The notes below the pieces were generated by a model. The model did not search any database and had not been told where the DNA came from. It saw only the letters and a list, made by a program, of their open reading frames with translations. 64,000 nucleotides of DNA from Streptomyces sp. V1I1 (GTDB lineage Bacteria; Actinomycetota; Actinomycetes; Streptomycetales; Streptomycetaceae): NCBI RefSeq assembly GCF_030817355.1, contig NZ_JAUSZH010000001.1:2722501-2786500 (forward strand), read 5' to 3'. This document shows, in pieces, positions 1 to 7,925 of this stretch (positions are counted from its first letter, which is position 1; each line of letters begins with the position of its first letter). Position numbers and translations under genes: made by a program.

Positions 1-603
1 CTCCTCCGCGCCGAGTTCGACGGCCCGCTTGCGCTTGGCCTCGTCGCGGCTGGTGGCGTACACCCGCAGTCCGGCCGCCTTGCCGAGGACGATCGCGGCG
101 GTCGCGACGCCGCCGCCCGCACCCTGGACGAGGACCGAGTCGCCGGGCCGTACCCCGGCGTTGGTGAAGAGCATGCGGTACGCCGTGAGCCAGGCGGTCG
201 GCAGGCAGGCGGCCTGCTCGAAGCTGAGCTCCTTCGGCTTGGGCAGCAGATTCCAGGTCGGGACTGCGACCTGCTCGGCGAAGGTGCCCTGGTAGCGCTC
301 GGTGAGGATGGAGCGCGGCTCGTCCGGGCCGACGCCGTGCCCGGTCTGGCCGATGACGGAGTGGAGCACCACCTCGTTGCCGTCCGCGTCGATGCCCGCG
401 GCGTCGCAGCCGAGGATCATCGGCAGCTTGTCCTCGGCGAGGCCGACGCCGCGCAGCGACCAGAGATCGTGGTGGTTGAGGGAAGCGGCCTTGACGGTGA
501 CGGTGGTCCAGCCGGGGCGGGACTCGGGGGCCGGGCGTTCGCCCAGCTCCAGGCCGTTGAGCGGGGCTTCACGGTCGATGCGTGCGGCGTAGGCGGCGAA
601 CAT
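1..603 (-). CDS. Zinc-binding dehydrogenase / quinone oxidoreductase-like (MDR) protein, C-terminus cut off
   Basis: This gene runs off the left edge, so only the N-terminal 201 residues are present. Visible features are a GroES-like N-terminal domain with KAASLNHHDLW near residue 40, a GCDAAG motif that opens the catalytic barrel in medium-chain dehydrogenases, and the Rossmann motif VQGAGGGVATAA near residue 160. No structural-zinc cysteine cluster is seen, so the quinone-oxidoreductase/enoyl-reductase branch of the family is favoured over true zinc alcohol dehydrogenases. The substrate cannot be named. The start MFAAYAA is the only sensible ATG. It reads away from the malic enzyme terminator, so it has its own promoter in 604-795. 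Confidence 0.85.
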   Translation of the reverse strand, partial: MFAAYAARIDREAPLNGLELGERPAPESRPGWTTVTVKAASLNHHDLWSLRGVGLAEDKLPMILGCDAAGIDADGNEVVLHSVIGQTGHGVGPDEPRSILTERYQGTFAEQVAVPTWNLLPKPKELSFEQAACLPTAWLTAYRMLFTNAGVRPGDSVLVQGAGGGVATAAIVLGKAAGLRVYATSRDEAKRKRAVELGAEE

Positions 604-795
604 GACCTTGAGAGTAAGGCGGGCCGGTGCGCGGCGGAACCGCGCACCGGTGTGACACGCGTCCCGCCGGACCTGCACCGAGTCCTGCGCATGCCTCGCG
701 GCCGCCCCGGATCCACCCGATCGGAGGAAGCCCCGGCCCGATCGGAGCAACCCCCGGAGCGAATGTGGGCCCAGCAGCAGCGCCCAGCAACCGCG

Positions 796-838
796 ACGGG
801 CCGTGCCGGACCCCCTCAAGGGGTACGGCACGGCCCGT
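796..838 (-). terminator. Terminator of the malic enzyme gene
   Basis: A perfect 13-bp stem (796-808 with 826-838) encloses a 17-nt loop that itself contains a CCCC/GGGG stem. It lies 22 bp past the malic enzyme stop. No long U tract follows, as is common in Streptomyces. Confidence 0.75.
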
Positions 839-859
839 GCGCGTACATACTCAGGAGCG

Positions 860-2077
860 TCAGCGCCTGGCGACACCCTCGGCGCGTGCGGCCGCAGCCA
901 CCGCCGCCGTGACCGCCGGAGCCACCCGCTCGTCGAACGGCGACGGGATCACATAGTCCGCCGCCAGCGCGTCACCCACCACGTCCGCCAGCGCGTTGGC
1001 CGCGGCGATCTTCATGCCCTCGGTGATCCGGGATGCCCGGACCTGGAGGGCGCCCGCGAAGATCCCCGGGAAGGCCAGCACGTTGTTGATCTGGTTGGGG
1101 TAGTCGCTGCGCCCCGTCGCCACCACCGCCGCGTACCGGTGCGCGACCTCGGGGTGCACCTCCGGGTTCGGGTTGGCCATGGCGAAGACGAAGGCGCCGG
1201 GCGCCATCGCCGCGACCGCGGGCTCCGGGACCGTACCGCCGGAGACGCCGATGAAGACGTCAGCGCCGGCCAGTGCCGTCTCCAGCGAGCCGCTCAGCCC
1301 CGCCCGGTTGGTGATCTCCGCGAGCTCCCGCTTGACCGGGGTGAGGTCCTCGCGGTCCTGGCTGACGATGCCCTTGCGGTCGGCCACGGCCACATCGCCG
1401 ATGCCCGCCTCCAGCAGGAACTTCGCGATGGCCACGCCCGCAGCGCCCGCGCCCGAGATGACGGCGCGCAGATCACCGAGACCGCGCCCGGTCAGCTTCG
1501 CGGCGTTGCGCAGCGCGGCGAGGGTCACCACCGCCGTGCCGTGCTGGTCGTCGTGGAAGACCGGGATGTCGACCCGCTCCTGGAGCCTGCGCTCGATCTC
1601 GAAGCAGCGGGGGGCCGAGATGTCCTCGAGGTTCACCCCGCCGAAGGACGGCGCGAGCCGCACGACGGTCTCGATGATCTCGTCCGTGTCCGTCGTGGCC
1701 AGCGCGATCGGAACTGCGTCCACGCCCCCGAACTGCTTGAAGAGGATGGCTTTCCCCTCCATCACCGGAAGCGACGCCTCCGGTCCGATGTCGCCAAGAC
1801 CGAGCACCGCGGTCCCGTCCGTCACGACAGCGACGACCTGGGACTTCCAGGTGTAGTCGTGGACGAGCTCCGGCTGCTCGGCGATCGCGCTGCACACCTT
1901 GGCGACACCGGGTGTGTACGCGAGGGAAAGGTCGTCCTTGTCACGCACCGGCACCGTGGCCTGGATGGCCATCTTGCCGCCGCGGTGCAGCGCGAAGGCC
2001 GGATCGAAGGGCTCCTCGGGAGCTCCCTCCGCACCGTCTTCGCTGTCGCTGCGAGGATTGACGATCTCCGCTGCCAT
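860..2077 (-). CDS. NAD(P)-dependent malic enzyme
   Basis: This cytosolic enzyme oxidatively decarboxylates malate to pyruvate and CO2, linking the TCA cycle to pyruvate and NAD(P)H supply. The 405-residue protein has the malic N-terminal domain (SLAYTPGVAKVC at 51-62, VVTDGTAVLGLGDIGP at 84-99, HDDQHGTA at 175-182), the dinucleotide loop GAGAAG at 209-214 and the conserved MANPNPE segment near 298. The length suits the short bacterial form without a phosphotransacetylase domain. Cofactor preference cannot be read from the sequence. An AAGGGG Shine-Dalgarno precedes the ATG. It is monocistronic, with a hairpin terminator just downstream. Confidence 0.93.
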   Translation of the reverse strand: MAAEIVNPRSDSEDGAEGAPEEPFDPAFALHRGGKMAIQATVPVRDKDDLSLAYTPGVAKVCSAIAEQPELVHDYTWKSQVVAVVTDGTAVLGLGDIGPEASLPVMEGKAILFKQFGGVDAVPIALATTDTDEIIETVVRLAPSFGGVNLEDISAPRCFEIERRLQERVDIPVFHDDQHGTAVVTLAALRNAAKLTGRGLGDLRAVISGAGAAGVAIAKFLLEAGIGDVAVADRKGIVSQDREDLTPVKRELAEITNRAGLSGSLETALAGADVFIGVSGGTVPEPAVAAMAPGAFVFAMANPNPEVHPEVAHRYAAVVATGRSDYPNQINNVLAFPGIFAGALQVRASRITEGMKIAAANALADVVGDALAADYVIPSPFDERVAPAVTAAVAAAARAEGVARR

Positions 2078-2299
2078 TTGGTTGACCCCTTAAGTCTTCA
2101 TCAGTTGAGGGTGGCCACTCCTGGTTGAGGAGGGGTGGGCGGGCACCGCGTCCGTGCCCTGCCTCAGCGGTTGGCCCGCCTGGCAGGGGGAGGTACGTAC
2201 GCGCGGGCGCGCCGCACACGCGCCCTGAGCCCCGGATGAGGGGTGTAAACGTCCTTCTTACCTGACCGATGGCCCCGGCGACGAGTCGATATCCGCCTG

Positions 2300-2326
2300 C
2301 TGACATGACTCATGGCCGAATGTCAG
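2300..2326. promoter_or_regulatory. Inverted repeat, possible operator
   Basis: CTGACAT (2300-2306) and ATGTCAG (2320-2326) form a perfect 7-bp inverted repeat with a 13-bp spacer. A further CGTCAG follows at 2331. The spacing suits a dimeric repressor, but no regulator can be assigned. Confidence 0.35.
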
Positions 2327-2468
2327 GACACGTCAGCTTTGCGCCTGAAAATCCGCGCGAAGTGCCTGACGGGCCGCAGATCTTCCGGTCGGAAGAAGGC
2401 ATTCCCGTGAAAGGTCCGGCCTTGATGTACCGGCCCGAGGGGGTCCGGGGGTGTCCCGTTACCCGATT

Positions 2469-2499
2469 TTGACATGCGCTGCCCCCTGATTGGGCTAGT
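2469..2499 (+). promoter_or_regulatory. Putative vegetative promoter of the amino-acid ABC operon
   Basis: A consensus -35 TTGACA lies at 2469-2474. A weak -10-like GGGCTAGT lies 17-19 bp downstream, about 100 bp before the start of the binding-protein gene. The -10 match is poor, so the exact start point is uncertain. Confidence 0.4.
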
Positions 2500-2598
2500 C
2501 CGAATGGCAAGATGCCGAAAACACTCAAGGTCGCGACACTCGAAGATGAGTGCACGACCGACAAAACGCGCCCCCTCACCCGCCGGAGGATCCCGACC

Positions 2599-3558
2599 AT
2601 GACCGCAAGCAACGCCTGTCGTACGACCGCAACCAGGTCCCGGATCGCCGCGGTCGGCGCGATCGCGGTCGCCGGCGCACTGCTGCTCACCGCCTGTGGT
2701 GACCAGACAGACTCGGGCTCGAGCACCAAGGAGTCCAACGGCGCCACGTCGGGCAAGCTCTTCGACAAGCTGCCGAAGAAGTACCAGGACTCCGGCGTGA
2801 TCAAGGTCGGCACCGACGCCGCCTATGCGCCGATGGAGTTCGAGGAGGGCGGCAAGATCGTCGGTATCGACCCCGACATCGCCGCGGCCCTCGGCAAGGA
2901 GCTCGGCGTCAAGTTCCAGTTCACCAGCGGCACCTTCGACGGCCTGATCTCGTCGCTCAACAGTGGCCGCCAGGACATCGTCATGTCCGCCATGAGCGAC
3001 ACCAAGGCCCGCCAGCAGGGCCTGGACGACAAGGGCAAGAAGGTCGGCGAGGGCGTCGACTTCGTCGACTACTTCACCTCCGGCGTCTCGCTCCTGGTCA
3101 AGAAGGGCAACCCGGAGAACATCAAGTCGCTCGACGACCTGTGCGGCAAGAAGGTGGCCGTCCAGCGCGGCACGACCTACGAGGCCACCTTCAAGACCCA
3201 GGCCGCCAAGTGCAAGACGGACGGCAAGGGCGCGCTCACGATCGAGGCGTTCGACACCGACGCCGAGGCCCAGACCCGCGTGAAGTCCGGTGGCGCCGTC
3301 GCCGACCTCAACGACTACCCGGTCGCCGCGCACATCGCGAAGACCGCGGGCGGCGGCAACGACTTCGAGGTCGTGGGCGACCAGACCGAAGCCGGCCCGT
3401 TCGGCATCGCCGTCGACAAGGACAACGCGCAGCTCCGCGACGCGCTCAAGGACGCCCTCAACGCCATCATCAAGAACGGCGAGTACGAGAAGGTTCTGGA
3501 GAAGTGGGACGTCAAGAACAGTGCCGTGACCGAGGCGACCATCAACGCCGGCAAGTAA
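2599..3558 (+). CDS. Amino-acid (probably glutamate) ABC transporter substrate-binding lipoprotein
   Basis: This extracytoplasmic receptor feeds a polar amino-acid importer. The 319-residue precursor has a type II signal peptide, a hydrophobic stretch at 16-30 and the lipobox LTAC with lipidated Cys33. Family 3 binding-protein features follow: KVGTDAAYAPMEF, GIDPDIAAALGKELG, FDGLISSLNSGRQDIVMSAM and the VQRGTTYEA hinge. The start at 2599 is set by GGAGGA 8 nt upstream; the in-frame ATG at 2512 lacks a ribosome site. It leads a three-gene operon with the permease 44 bp downstream. Glutamate specificity is inferred from resemblance to actinobacterial GluB-type proteins. Confidence 0.92.
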   Translation: MTASNACRTTATRSRIAAVGAIAVAGALLLTACGDQTDSGSSTKESNGATSGKLFDKLPKKYQDSGVIKVGTDAAYAPMEFEEGGKIVGIDPDIAAALGKELGVKFQFTSGTFDGLISSLNSGRQDIVMSAMSDTKARQQGLDDKGKKVGEGVDFVDYFTSGVSLLVKKGNPENIKSLDDLCGKKVAVQRGTTYEATFKTQAAKCKTDGKGALTIEAFDTDAEAQTRVKSGGAVADLNDYPVAAHIAKTAGGGNDFEVVGDQTEAGPFGIAVDKDNAQLRDALKDALNAIIKNGEYEKVLEKWDVKNSAVTEATINAGK

Positions 3559-3602
3559 TCCGGCGTTCTCTCGCCTCAAGCGTTCACTGAAGGGCAGTCA
3601 CT

Positions 3603-4559
3603 GTGACTGACAAGTTCGACAAAACGCCCGCCGACGAGCCACCAGCGGATTCGGCGGTCAGCAAGGGGGCGTTCGTTCCCCCTGAGCAGATCAAGGCCAT
3701 CCCGGTACGGCACTGGGGCCGCTGGGTCAGCGGTGTCGTCGTCGTGGCGTTGCTGGGCCTGCTCGTCTACTCGTTCTCGCAGGGCGACGTCAACTGGGGC
3801 ACGGTCGGGGACTTCATCTTCGACGACCGGATCCTGGCGGGCATGGTCAACACGGTGCTGATCAGCGTGCTGTCGATGCTGATGGGCCTGATTCTGGGCG
3901 TTGTTTTCGCGGTCATGCGGCTGTCGAAGAACCCGGTGACGGGTGCGGTGTCCTGGCTGTACATCTGGTTCTTCCGCGGCACCCCGGTGTTCGTGCAGCT
4001 GCTGCTGTGGTTCAACCTCGCGCTGATCTTCCCCGTCCTGAACCTCGGGTTCTACAAGGACGAGATGGTCGACGTCATGACCCCGTTCGTGGTCGCCCTG
4101 CTGGGCCTGGGCCTGAACGAGGGCGCCTACATGGCCGAGATCGTCCGGGCCGGCATCCAGTCGGTCGACGAGGGCCAGACCGAGGCGTCGCACGCGCTGG
4201 GCATGCCCGGCGGCAAGACCATGCGGCGGATCGTGCTTCCGCAGGCGATGCGGGTGATCGTGCCGCCGACCGGGAATGAGTTCATCAACCTGCTCAAGAC
4301 CTCATCCCTGGTGTCCGCGGTGCAGTACACCGAATTGCTGCGCGCAGCGACGAACATCGGCTCCACGTCGTTCGCGGTCATGGAGATGCTGCTGGTGGCC
4401 TCGGTCTGGTACCTGGCTCTGACCAGCGTCTTCAGCGTCGGCCAGTTCTACGTCGAGCGGTACTACGCTCGCGGGTCGCTGCGGCAGCTGCCGCCGACGC
4501 CGTGGCAGAAGATCAAGGCCAATCTGGCGATCGGCCGTCCGAAGGGAGGCGTGGCATGA
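3603..4559 (+). CDS. Amino-acid ABC transporter permease (HisM/GlnP family)
   Basis: This inner-membrane subunit forms the channel of the importer. The 318-residue protein has a hydrophilic N-terminal tail of about 45 residues, then roughly five to six membrane segments. The conserved polar-amino-acid permease signature is clear: [10 protein letters not shown] near 125, [13 protein letters not shown], and the EAA loop [22 protein letters not shown], which contacts the ATPase. Only one permease gene is present, so the channel is probably a homodimer. The GTG start follows the binding-protein gene. Its TGA stop overlaps the next ATG (ATGA), indicating translational coupling. Confidence 0.93.
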   Translation: MTDKFDKTPADEPPADSAVSKGAFVPPEQIKAIPVRHWGRWVSGVVVVALLGLLVYSFSQGDVNWGTVGDFIFDDRILAGMVNTVLISVLSMLMGLILGVVFAVMRLSKNPVTGAVSWLYIWFFRGTPVFVQLLLWFNLALIFPVLNLGFYKDEMVDVMTPFVVALLGLGLNEGAYMAEIVRAGIQSVDEGQTEASHALGMPGGKTMRRIVLPQAMRVIVPPTGNEFINLLKTSSLVSAVQYTELLRAATNIGSTSFAVMEMLLVASVWYLALTSVFSVGQFYVERYYARGSLRQLPPTPWQKIKANLAIGRPKGGVA

Positions 4560-5317
4560 GCGCCATGGTGAAGGCGGAGGGCGTCCACAAGTCCTACGGC
4601 CCCGCGCACATCCTCAAGGGCATCGATCTGGAGGTCGCCCCGCAGGAGGTGTTCTGTCTGATCGGCCCCTCCGGGTCCGGTAAGTCGACCTTCCTGCGGT
4701 GCATCAACCACCTGGAGAAGATCAGCGCCGGCCGGCTGTCCGTCGACGGCGAACTCGTCGGCTATCGCCAAAAGGGCGACAAGCTGTACGAGCTCAAGGA
4801 CAGCGAGGTCGCACTCAAGCGCCGCGATATCGGCATGGTCTTCCAGCGCTTCAACCTCTTCCCGCACATGACGGCCATCGAGAACGTCATGGAAGCGCCG
4901 ATCCAGGTGCGCGGCGAGGCCAAGGCGGTGGCCCGTGCCCGTGCGGAGCAGCTGCTGGACCGGGTGGGCCTGTCCGACAAGGCCAGGAACTACCCCGCCC
5001 AGCTCTCCGGCGGCCAGCAGCAGCGCGTCGCCATCGCCCGCGCGCTGGCGATGGAGCCGAAGCTGATGCTCTTCGACGAGCCCACCTCCGCCCTCGACCC
5101 CGAGCTGGTGGGTGACGTCCTCGACGTCATGCGCGGCCTGGCCGAGGACGGCATGACGATGATCGTCGTCACGCACGAGATGGGCTTCGCGCGTGAGGTC
5201 GGCGACGCGCTGGTCTTCATGGACGACGGCGTGGTGGTCGAGTCGGGCCACCCGCGCGACGTTCTGACCAACCCGCAGCACGACCGTACGAAGTCGTTCC
5301 TCTCGAAGGTGCTTTAA
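4556..5317 (+). CDS. Amino-acid ABC transporter ATP-binding protein (GlnQ/GluA family)
   Basis: This ATPase energises the importer. The 253-residue protein has Walker [10 protein letters not shown] at 37-45, a Q-loop ([12 protein letters not shown]), the signature LSGGQQQR, Walker B LMLFDEP followed by TSALDPE, and the switch histidine in VVTHEMGFA. The ATG overlaps the permease stop by 4 bp and has GGGAGG upstream. Although the frame is open further upstream, this start matches the family. The stop codon lies inside a 16-bp tandem duplication (5302-5333), and a strong terminator follows. Confidence 0.94.
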   Translation: MSAMVKAEGVHKSYGPAHILKGIDLEVAPQEVFCLIGPSGSGKSTFLRCINHLEKISAGRLSVDGELVGYRQKGDKLYELKDSEVALKRRDIGMVFQRFNLFPHMTAIENVMEAPIQVRGEAKAVARARAEQLLDRVGLSDKARNYPAQLSGGQQQRVAIARALAMEPKLMLFDEPTSALDPELVGDVLDVMRGLAEDGMTMIVVTHEMGFAREVGDALVFMDDGVVVESGHPRDVLTNPQHDRTKSFLSKVL

Positions 5318-5333
5318 CTCGAAGGTGCTTTAA
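5302..5333. repeat. 16-bp tandem duplication across the ABC ATPase stop codon
   Basis: The 16-mer CTCGAAGGTGCTTTAA at 5302-5317 is repeated exactly at 5318-5333. The first copy encodes the last residues and stop of the ATPase gene; the second is a non-coding echo. Confidence 0.9.
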
Positions 5334-5355
5334 GCGGTACGGAGCAGTACGGAAG

Positions 5356-5389
5356 AGGGCGGTACGGACCCGGTGGTCCGTACCGCCCT
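5356..5389. terminator. Bidirectional terminator between ABC operon and methyltransferase
   Basis: A perfect 15-bp GC-rich stem (5356-5370 with 5375-5389) with a 4-nt loop is followed by TTTTT on the plus strand. It sits between convergent genes and should serve both. Confidence 0.88.
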
Positions 5390-5414
5390 TTTTCGTTCCC
5401 CGCAGTTACTGCGG

Positions 5415-6206
5415 TTACTTGAGGGCGAGCAGCAGCGTGTCGGAGGGCGATGCCCACACGGCCCGGGCCTCCCCGAACCCGGCCGTACGCAGCGTTTCCG
5501 CGTGCCAGTGCACGGACGGCATGTCCCCGTCCGCGTGCTCGCCGTAGATCTCGTAGCGCTTCGCCGTCGGCTCGGCGAGTACGGGGTCCTTGGCGGCCAG
5601 CGCCCACCAGTCGGCCCAGTCGAGCGCGCCGGCGGCCTTCGCCCGGTCCATCTGCGCGTGCCGGTGGGCGCGCTCGGCGGCGTTGATGCGCGGGGTGGTG
5701 CGGTCGATCATGTGGTCGGCGTTCATGAAGACGCCGCCTTCCCGGACGACCCCGGCGATCTGTCCGTACAGCGCGGTCAGCGGTCCGCTGCGCAGCCAGT
5801 GCAGCGCGGTGGCGGTGAGCACGGCGTCGTACGAGTCGTACGGGAGCTTTGTCACCCAGTCGGGGTCCTTCAGGTCGGCCGTGACGAAGGTGACCCGCTC
5901 GTCGCTCTCGAAGTAGCCCCGGGCGATGGTCAACAGTGCGGGATCCAGATCGACCCCTGTGCTGGTGGACTTCGGGAACCGCCGGAACAGCCGGTCCGTA
6001 ATACTTCCCGTACCGCACGCGAGATCCAGTACCCGTGGCTCGGGGCCCACCAGGGCCTCGACCATGTCCAGCATCACCCGGAACCGCTCCTCGCGGTCGG
6101 GCATGTACCACTCCTGCTGCCGGTCCCAGCTCTCCTGCCAGGCCCGCCAGTCGGCTCCTGCTCCCGTACCCGTATCCGTACTCGTCCCTGTCACCGTCTC
6201 CGACAC
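5415..6206 (-). CDS. Class I SAM-dependent methyltransferase
   Basis: The 263-residue cytosolic protein has the SAM-binding motif I VLDLACGTGS at 59-68, an acidic motif II (GVDLDPALL), and motif post-II VTADLKDPDW, typical of the Methyltransf_25/11 group. The N-terminus is Ser/Thr/Gly rich and probably disordered. The acceptor is unknown and the neighbours give no clue. It is divergently arranged with the CGNR regulator gene across 80 bp and shares the downstream terminator with the ABC operon. Confidence 0.85.
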   Translation of the reverse strand: MSETVTGTSTDTGTGAGADWRAWQESWDRQQEWYMPDREERFRVMLDMVEALVGPEPRVLDLACGTGSITDRLFRRFPKSTSTGVDLDPALLTIARGYFESDERVTFVTADLKDPDWVTKLPYDSYDAVLTATALHWLRSGPLTALYGQIAGVVREGGVFMNADHMIDRTTPRINAAERAHRHAQMDRAKAAGALDWADWWALAAKDPVLAEPTAKRYEIYGEHADGDMPSVHWHAETLRTAGFGEARAVWASPSDTLLLALK

Positions 6207-6286
6207 CGGAACCCTCCCGTCCGTAATACCCTCGAAGCTATAGCAGCTGTTACGTCGACACTAGAACGCCGCGGTAAGGACTACAA

Positions 6287-6916
6287 GTGGAACTGGCCCA
6301 TTACTCGGACTATGCAGTGCGCCTGGTCAACACCGAGGAGCCGGCCCGCAGCAAGGACTCCCTCACCTCGGTCGAGGCCGTCCGGGAGCTCTTCGGCCCG
6401 TCCGCCCAGGCAGCGCGCCGTGCCACCGAGGCGGACGTCACCCGCTTCCGGTCGGTACGAGGCCGGCTGCGGGCGGTCTTCACCGCCGCCGACGCGGGCG
6501 ACGAGACCCAGGCGGTCGACCTGCTCAACTCCCTGCTGCTGGAGTTCCCGGTCAACCCGCAGATCTCGGGCCACGACCACCGGGACGAGGACGGCCGCCC
6601 GAAGTGGCACATGCACCTGGCGGACCACCCCTCCAACGCGACGGCTGGGTACGCCGCGATCGCCGCGATGGGGCTCGCGTTCCATCTCACGGAGTACGGA
6701 GTGGACCGGCTCGGCCTGTGCCAGGCCACGCCGTGCCGCAACGCCTACCTCGACACCTCGACCAACCGCTCCCGCCGCTACTGCTCGGACCGCTGCGCGA
6801 CCCGCGCCAATGTGGCCGCCTACCGCGCCCGCAAACGCCTGGAGACGGAACGGTCGCAGAGCACGGGACGCACTGCCGAGAACGCCCAGGAGGCGACCGC
6901 GCGCACGGAGCGCTGA
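6287..6916 (+). CDS. CGNR zinc-finger / ABATE-type regulatory protein
   Basis: The 209-residue protein has an ABATE-like N-terminal domain (MELAHYSDYAVRLVNTEEP) and a C-terminal treble-clef zinc finger with Cys145, Cys150, Cys166 and Cys170 followed by an R-x6-R segment (RANVAAYRARK). This is the CGNR arrangement, although the CGN residues themselves are not conserved here (CATR). Members are thought to bind DNA as stress-linked regulators. The GTG start at 6287 has TAAGGA 6 bp upstream. Its last 97 bp overlap the 3' end of the convergent sodX gene. Confidence 0.85.
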   Translation: MELAHYSDYAVRLVNTEEPARSKDSLTSVEAVRELFGPSAQAARRATEADVTRFRSVRGRLRAVFTAADAGDETQAVDLLNSLLLEFPVNPQISGHDHRDEDGRPKWHMHLADHPSNATAGYAAIAAMGLAFHLTEYGVDRLGLCQATPCRNAYLDTSTNRSRRYCSDRCATRANVAAYRARKRLETERSQSTGRTAENAQEATARTER

Positions 6917-7239
6917 CCCTCCGCGAGCGGCCGGTATCTGCCGCGTACCCGCCCCAGCAGCAGCTCGTGGGGCACGGTGCCGAACAGCCGGCTGTCCCCC
7001 TCCGCCCCCGGGTTGTCCCCCAGTACCCACCAGCCGTCCTCGCGCCGCTCGACGAGCCGCTTGACGATGAGCAGGTCCTGCTGGAGCGGATGGCGCAGCA
7101 CGGCGACGTCGCCGGCCTTCACCTCCGCGCCGTAATGGACCAGCAGTTGATCGCCGTGTTTGAGCGTCGGGTACATGGAAGGACCTGTCACTTCGGCGAC
7201 TCCGAACGGCTCTTTCGGCTCCCGCCCCTGCTCAGTCAT
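6820..7239 (-). CDS. sodX: Nickel-type superoxide dismutase maturation protease (S26 signal-peptidase-like)
   Basis: This protease trims the N-terminal leader of Ni-superoxide dismutase so that the nickel-binding His becomes residue 1. The 139-residue protein has catalytic Ser21 in GPSMYPTL, general-base Lys60 in LIVKRLV, and box E LGDNPGAEGDSR near 73-84. It lacks an obvious membrane anchor, consistent with cytosolic processing. The start at 7239 is chosen for GGAGG 7 nt upstream, although the frame is open to 7338. It is divergent from sodN, its known substrate gene. The C-terminal ~30 residues overlap the CGNR gene on the other strand. Confidence 0.92.
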   Translation of the reverse strand: MTEQGREPKEPFGVAEVTGPSMYPTLKHGDQLLVHYGAEVKAGDVAVLRHPLQQDLLIVKRLVERREDGWWVLGDNPGAEGDSRLFGTVPHELLLGRVRGRYRPLAEGQRSVRAVASWAFSAVRPVLCDRSVSRRLRAR

Positions 7240-7389
7240 CCGCCACCTCCGGGTCCCACGGTACGTTCGGCCACCAGTCCCATACTGACCCTGGACTTTT
7301 GTCCTAAGCCCTAGGGGGCACTCGCGAAAACACGTCACTCACGGAGTAATGTCCCACCTGAGAAGACGATCACGAGGAAGGACAGCTCA

Positions 7390-7785
7390 ATGCTCTCCCG
7401 CCTGTTTGCCCCCAAGGTGAAGGTCAGCGCCCACTGCGACCTGCCCTGCGGTGTCTACGACCCGGCCCAGGCCCGCATCGAGGCCGAGTCGGTCAAGGCC
7501 GTCCAGGAGAAGTTCCAGGCCAACGAGGACCCGCACTTCCGGGCCCGCGCCACGGTCATCAAGGAGCAGCGCGCGGAGCTCGCCAAGCACCACGTCTCGG
7601 TGCTGTGGAGCGATTACTTCAAGCCGCCGCACTTCGAGAAGTACCCGGAGCTGCACCAGCTGGTCAACGACGCCCTGAAGGCGCTGTCGGCCGCGAAGGC
7701 GTCGACGGACCCGGCGACGGGCCAGAAGGCGCTGGACTACATCGCCCAGATCGACAAGATCTTCTGGGAGACGAAGAAGGCCTGA
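7390..7785 (+). CDS. sodN: Nickel superoxide dismutase
   Basis: This enzyme dismutes superoxide with a mononuclear nickel centre. The 131-residue precursor has a 14-residue leader that is cleaved before His15. The nickel hook HCDLPCGVYDP at 15-25 supplies the N-terminal amine, the His15 side chain, Cys16 and Cys20. The mature protein would be 117 residues, the usual size. AGGAAGGA lies upstream of the ATG. The adjacent divergent sodX supplies the processing protease. A strong terminator follows at 7827-7865. In S. coelicolor, sodN is nickel-induced; no regulatory site was recognised here. Confidence 0.98.
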   Translation: MLSRLFAPKVKVSAHCDLPCGVYDPAQARIEAESVKAVQEKFQANEDPHFRARATVIKEQRAELAKHHVSVLWSDYFKPPHFEKYPELHQLVNDALKALSAAKASTDPATGQKALDYIAQIDKIFWETKKA

Positions 7786-7826
7786 CCTTCCCGGTCACGT
7801 CCTTTTTGCGCACGTTCGCTTGCGTA

Positions 7827-7865
7827 CGACAGCACCCGGCATTCGCGCGGAGCCGGGTGCTGTCG
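7827..7865 (+). terminator. sodN terminator
   Basis: A perfect 14-bp stem (7827-7840 with 7852-7865) with an 11-nt loop is followed by GCGTTTT. It lies between sodN and the convergent ltrA-like gene. Confidence 0.85.
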
Positions 7866-7925
7866 GCGTTTTCGCTCCCGTCGAGCCGGGGTGCCCGATC
7901 CCTGGGTCCCCGCCCAGCTCCGCGC

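Larger units (their letters stand above)
2078..2598. other. Divergent intergenic region, malic enzyme / amino-acid ABC operon
   Basis: These 521 bp carry no convincing gene. The region should hold the promoters for both flanking transcripts. It contains an operator-like inverted repeat at 2300-2326 and a TTGACA -35 element at 2469-2474 pointing to the transporter. The reading frame stays open upstream of the transporter gene to 2512, but the GGAGGA site before 2599 fixes the start there. Confidence 0.6.
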
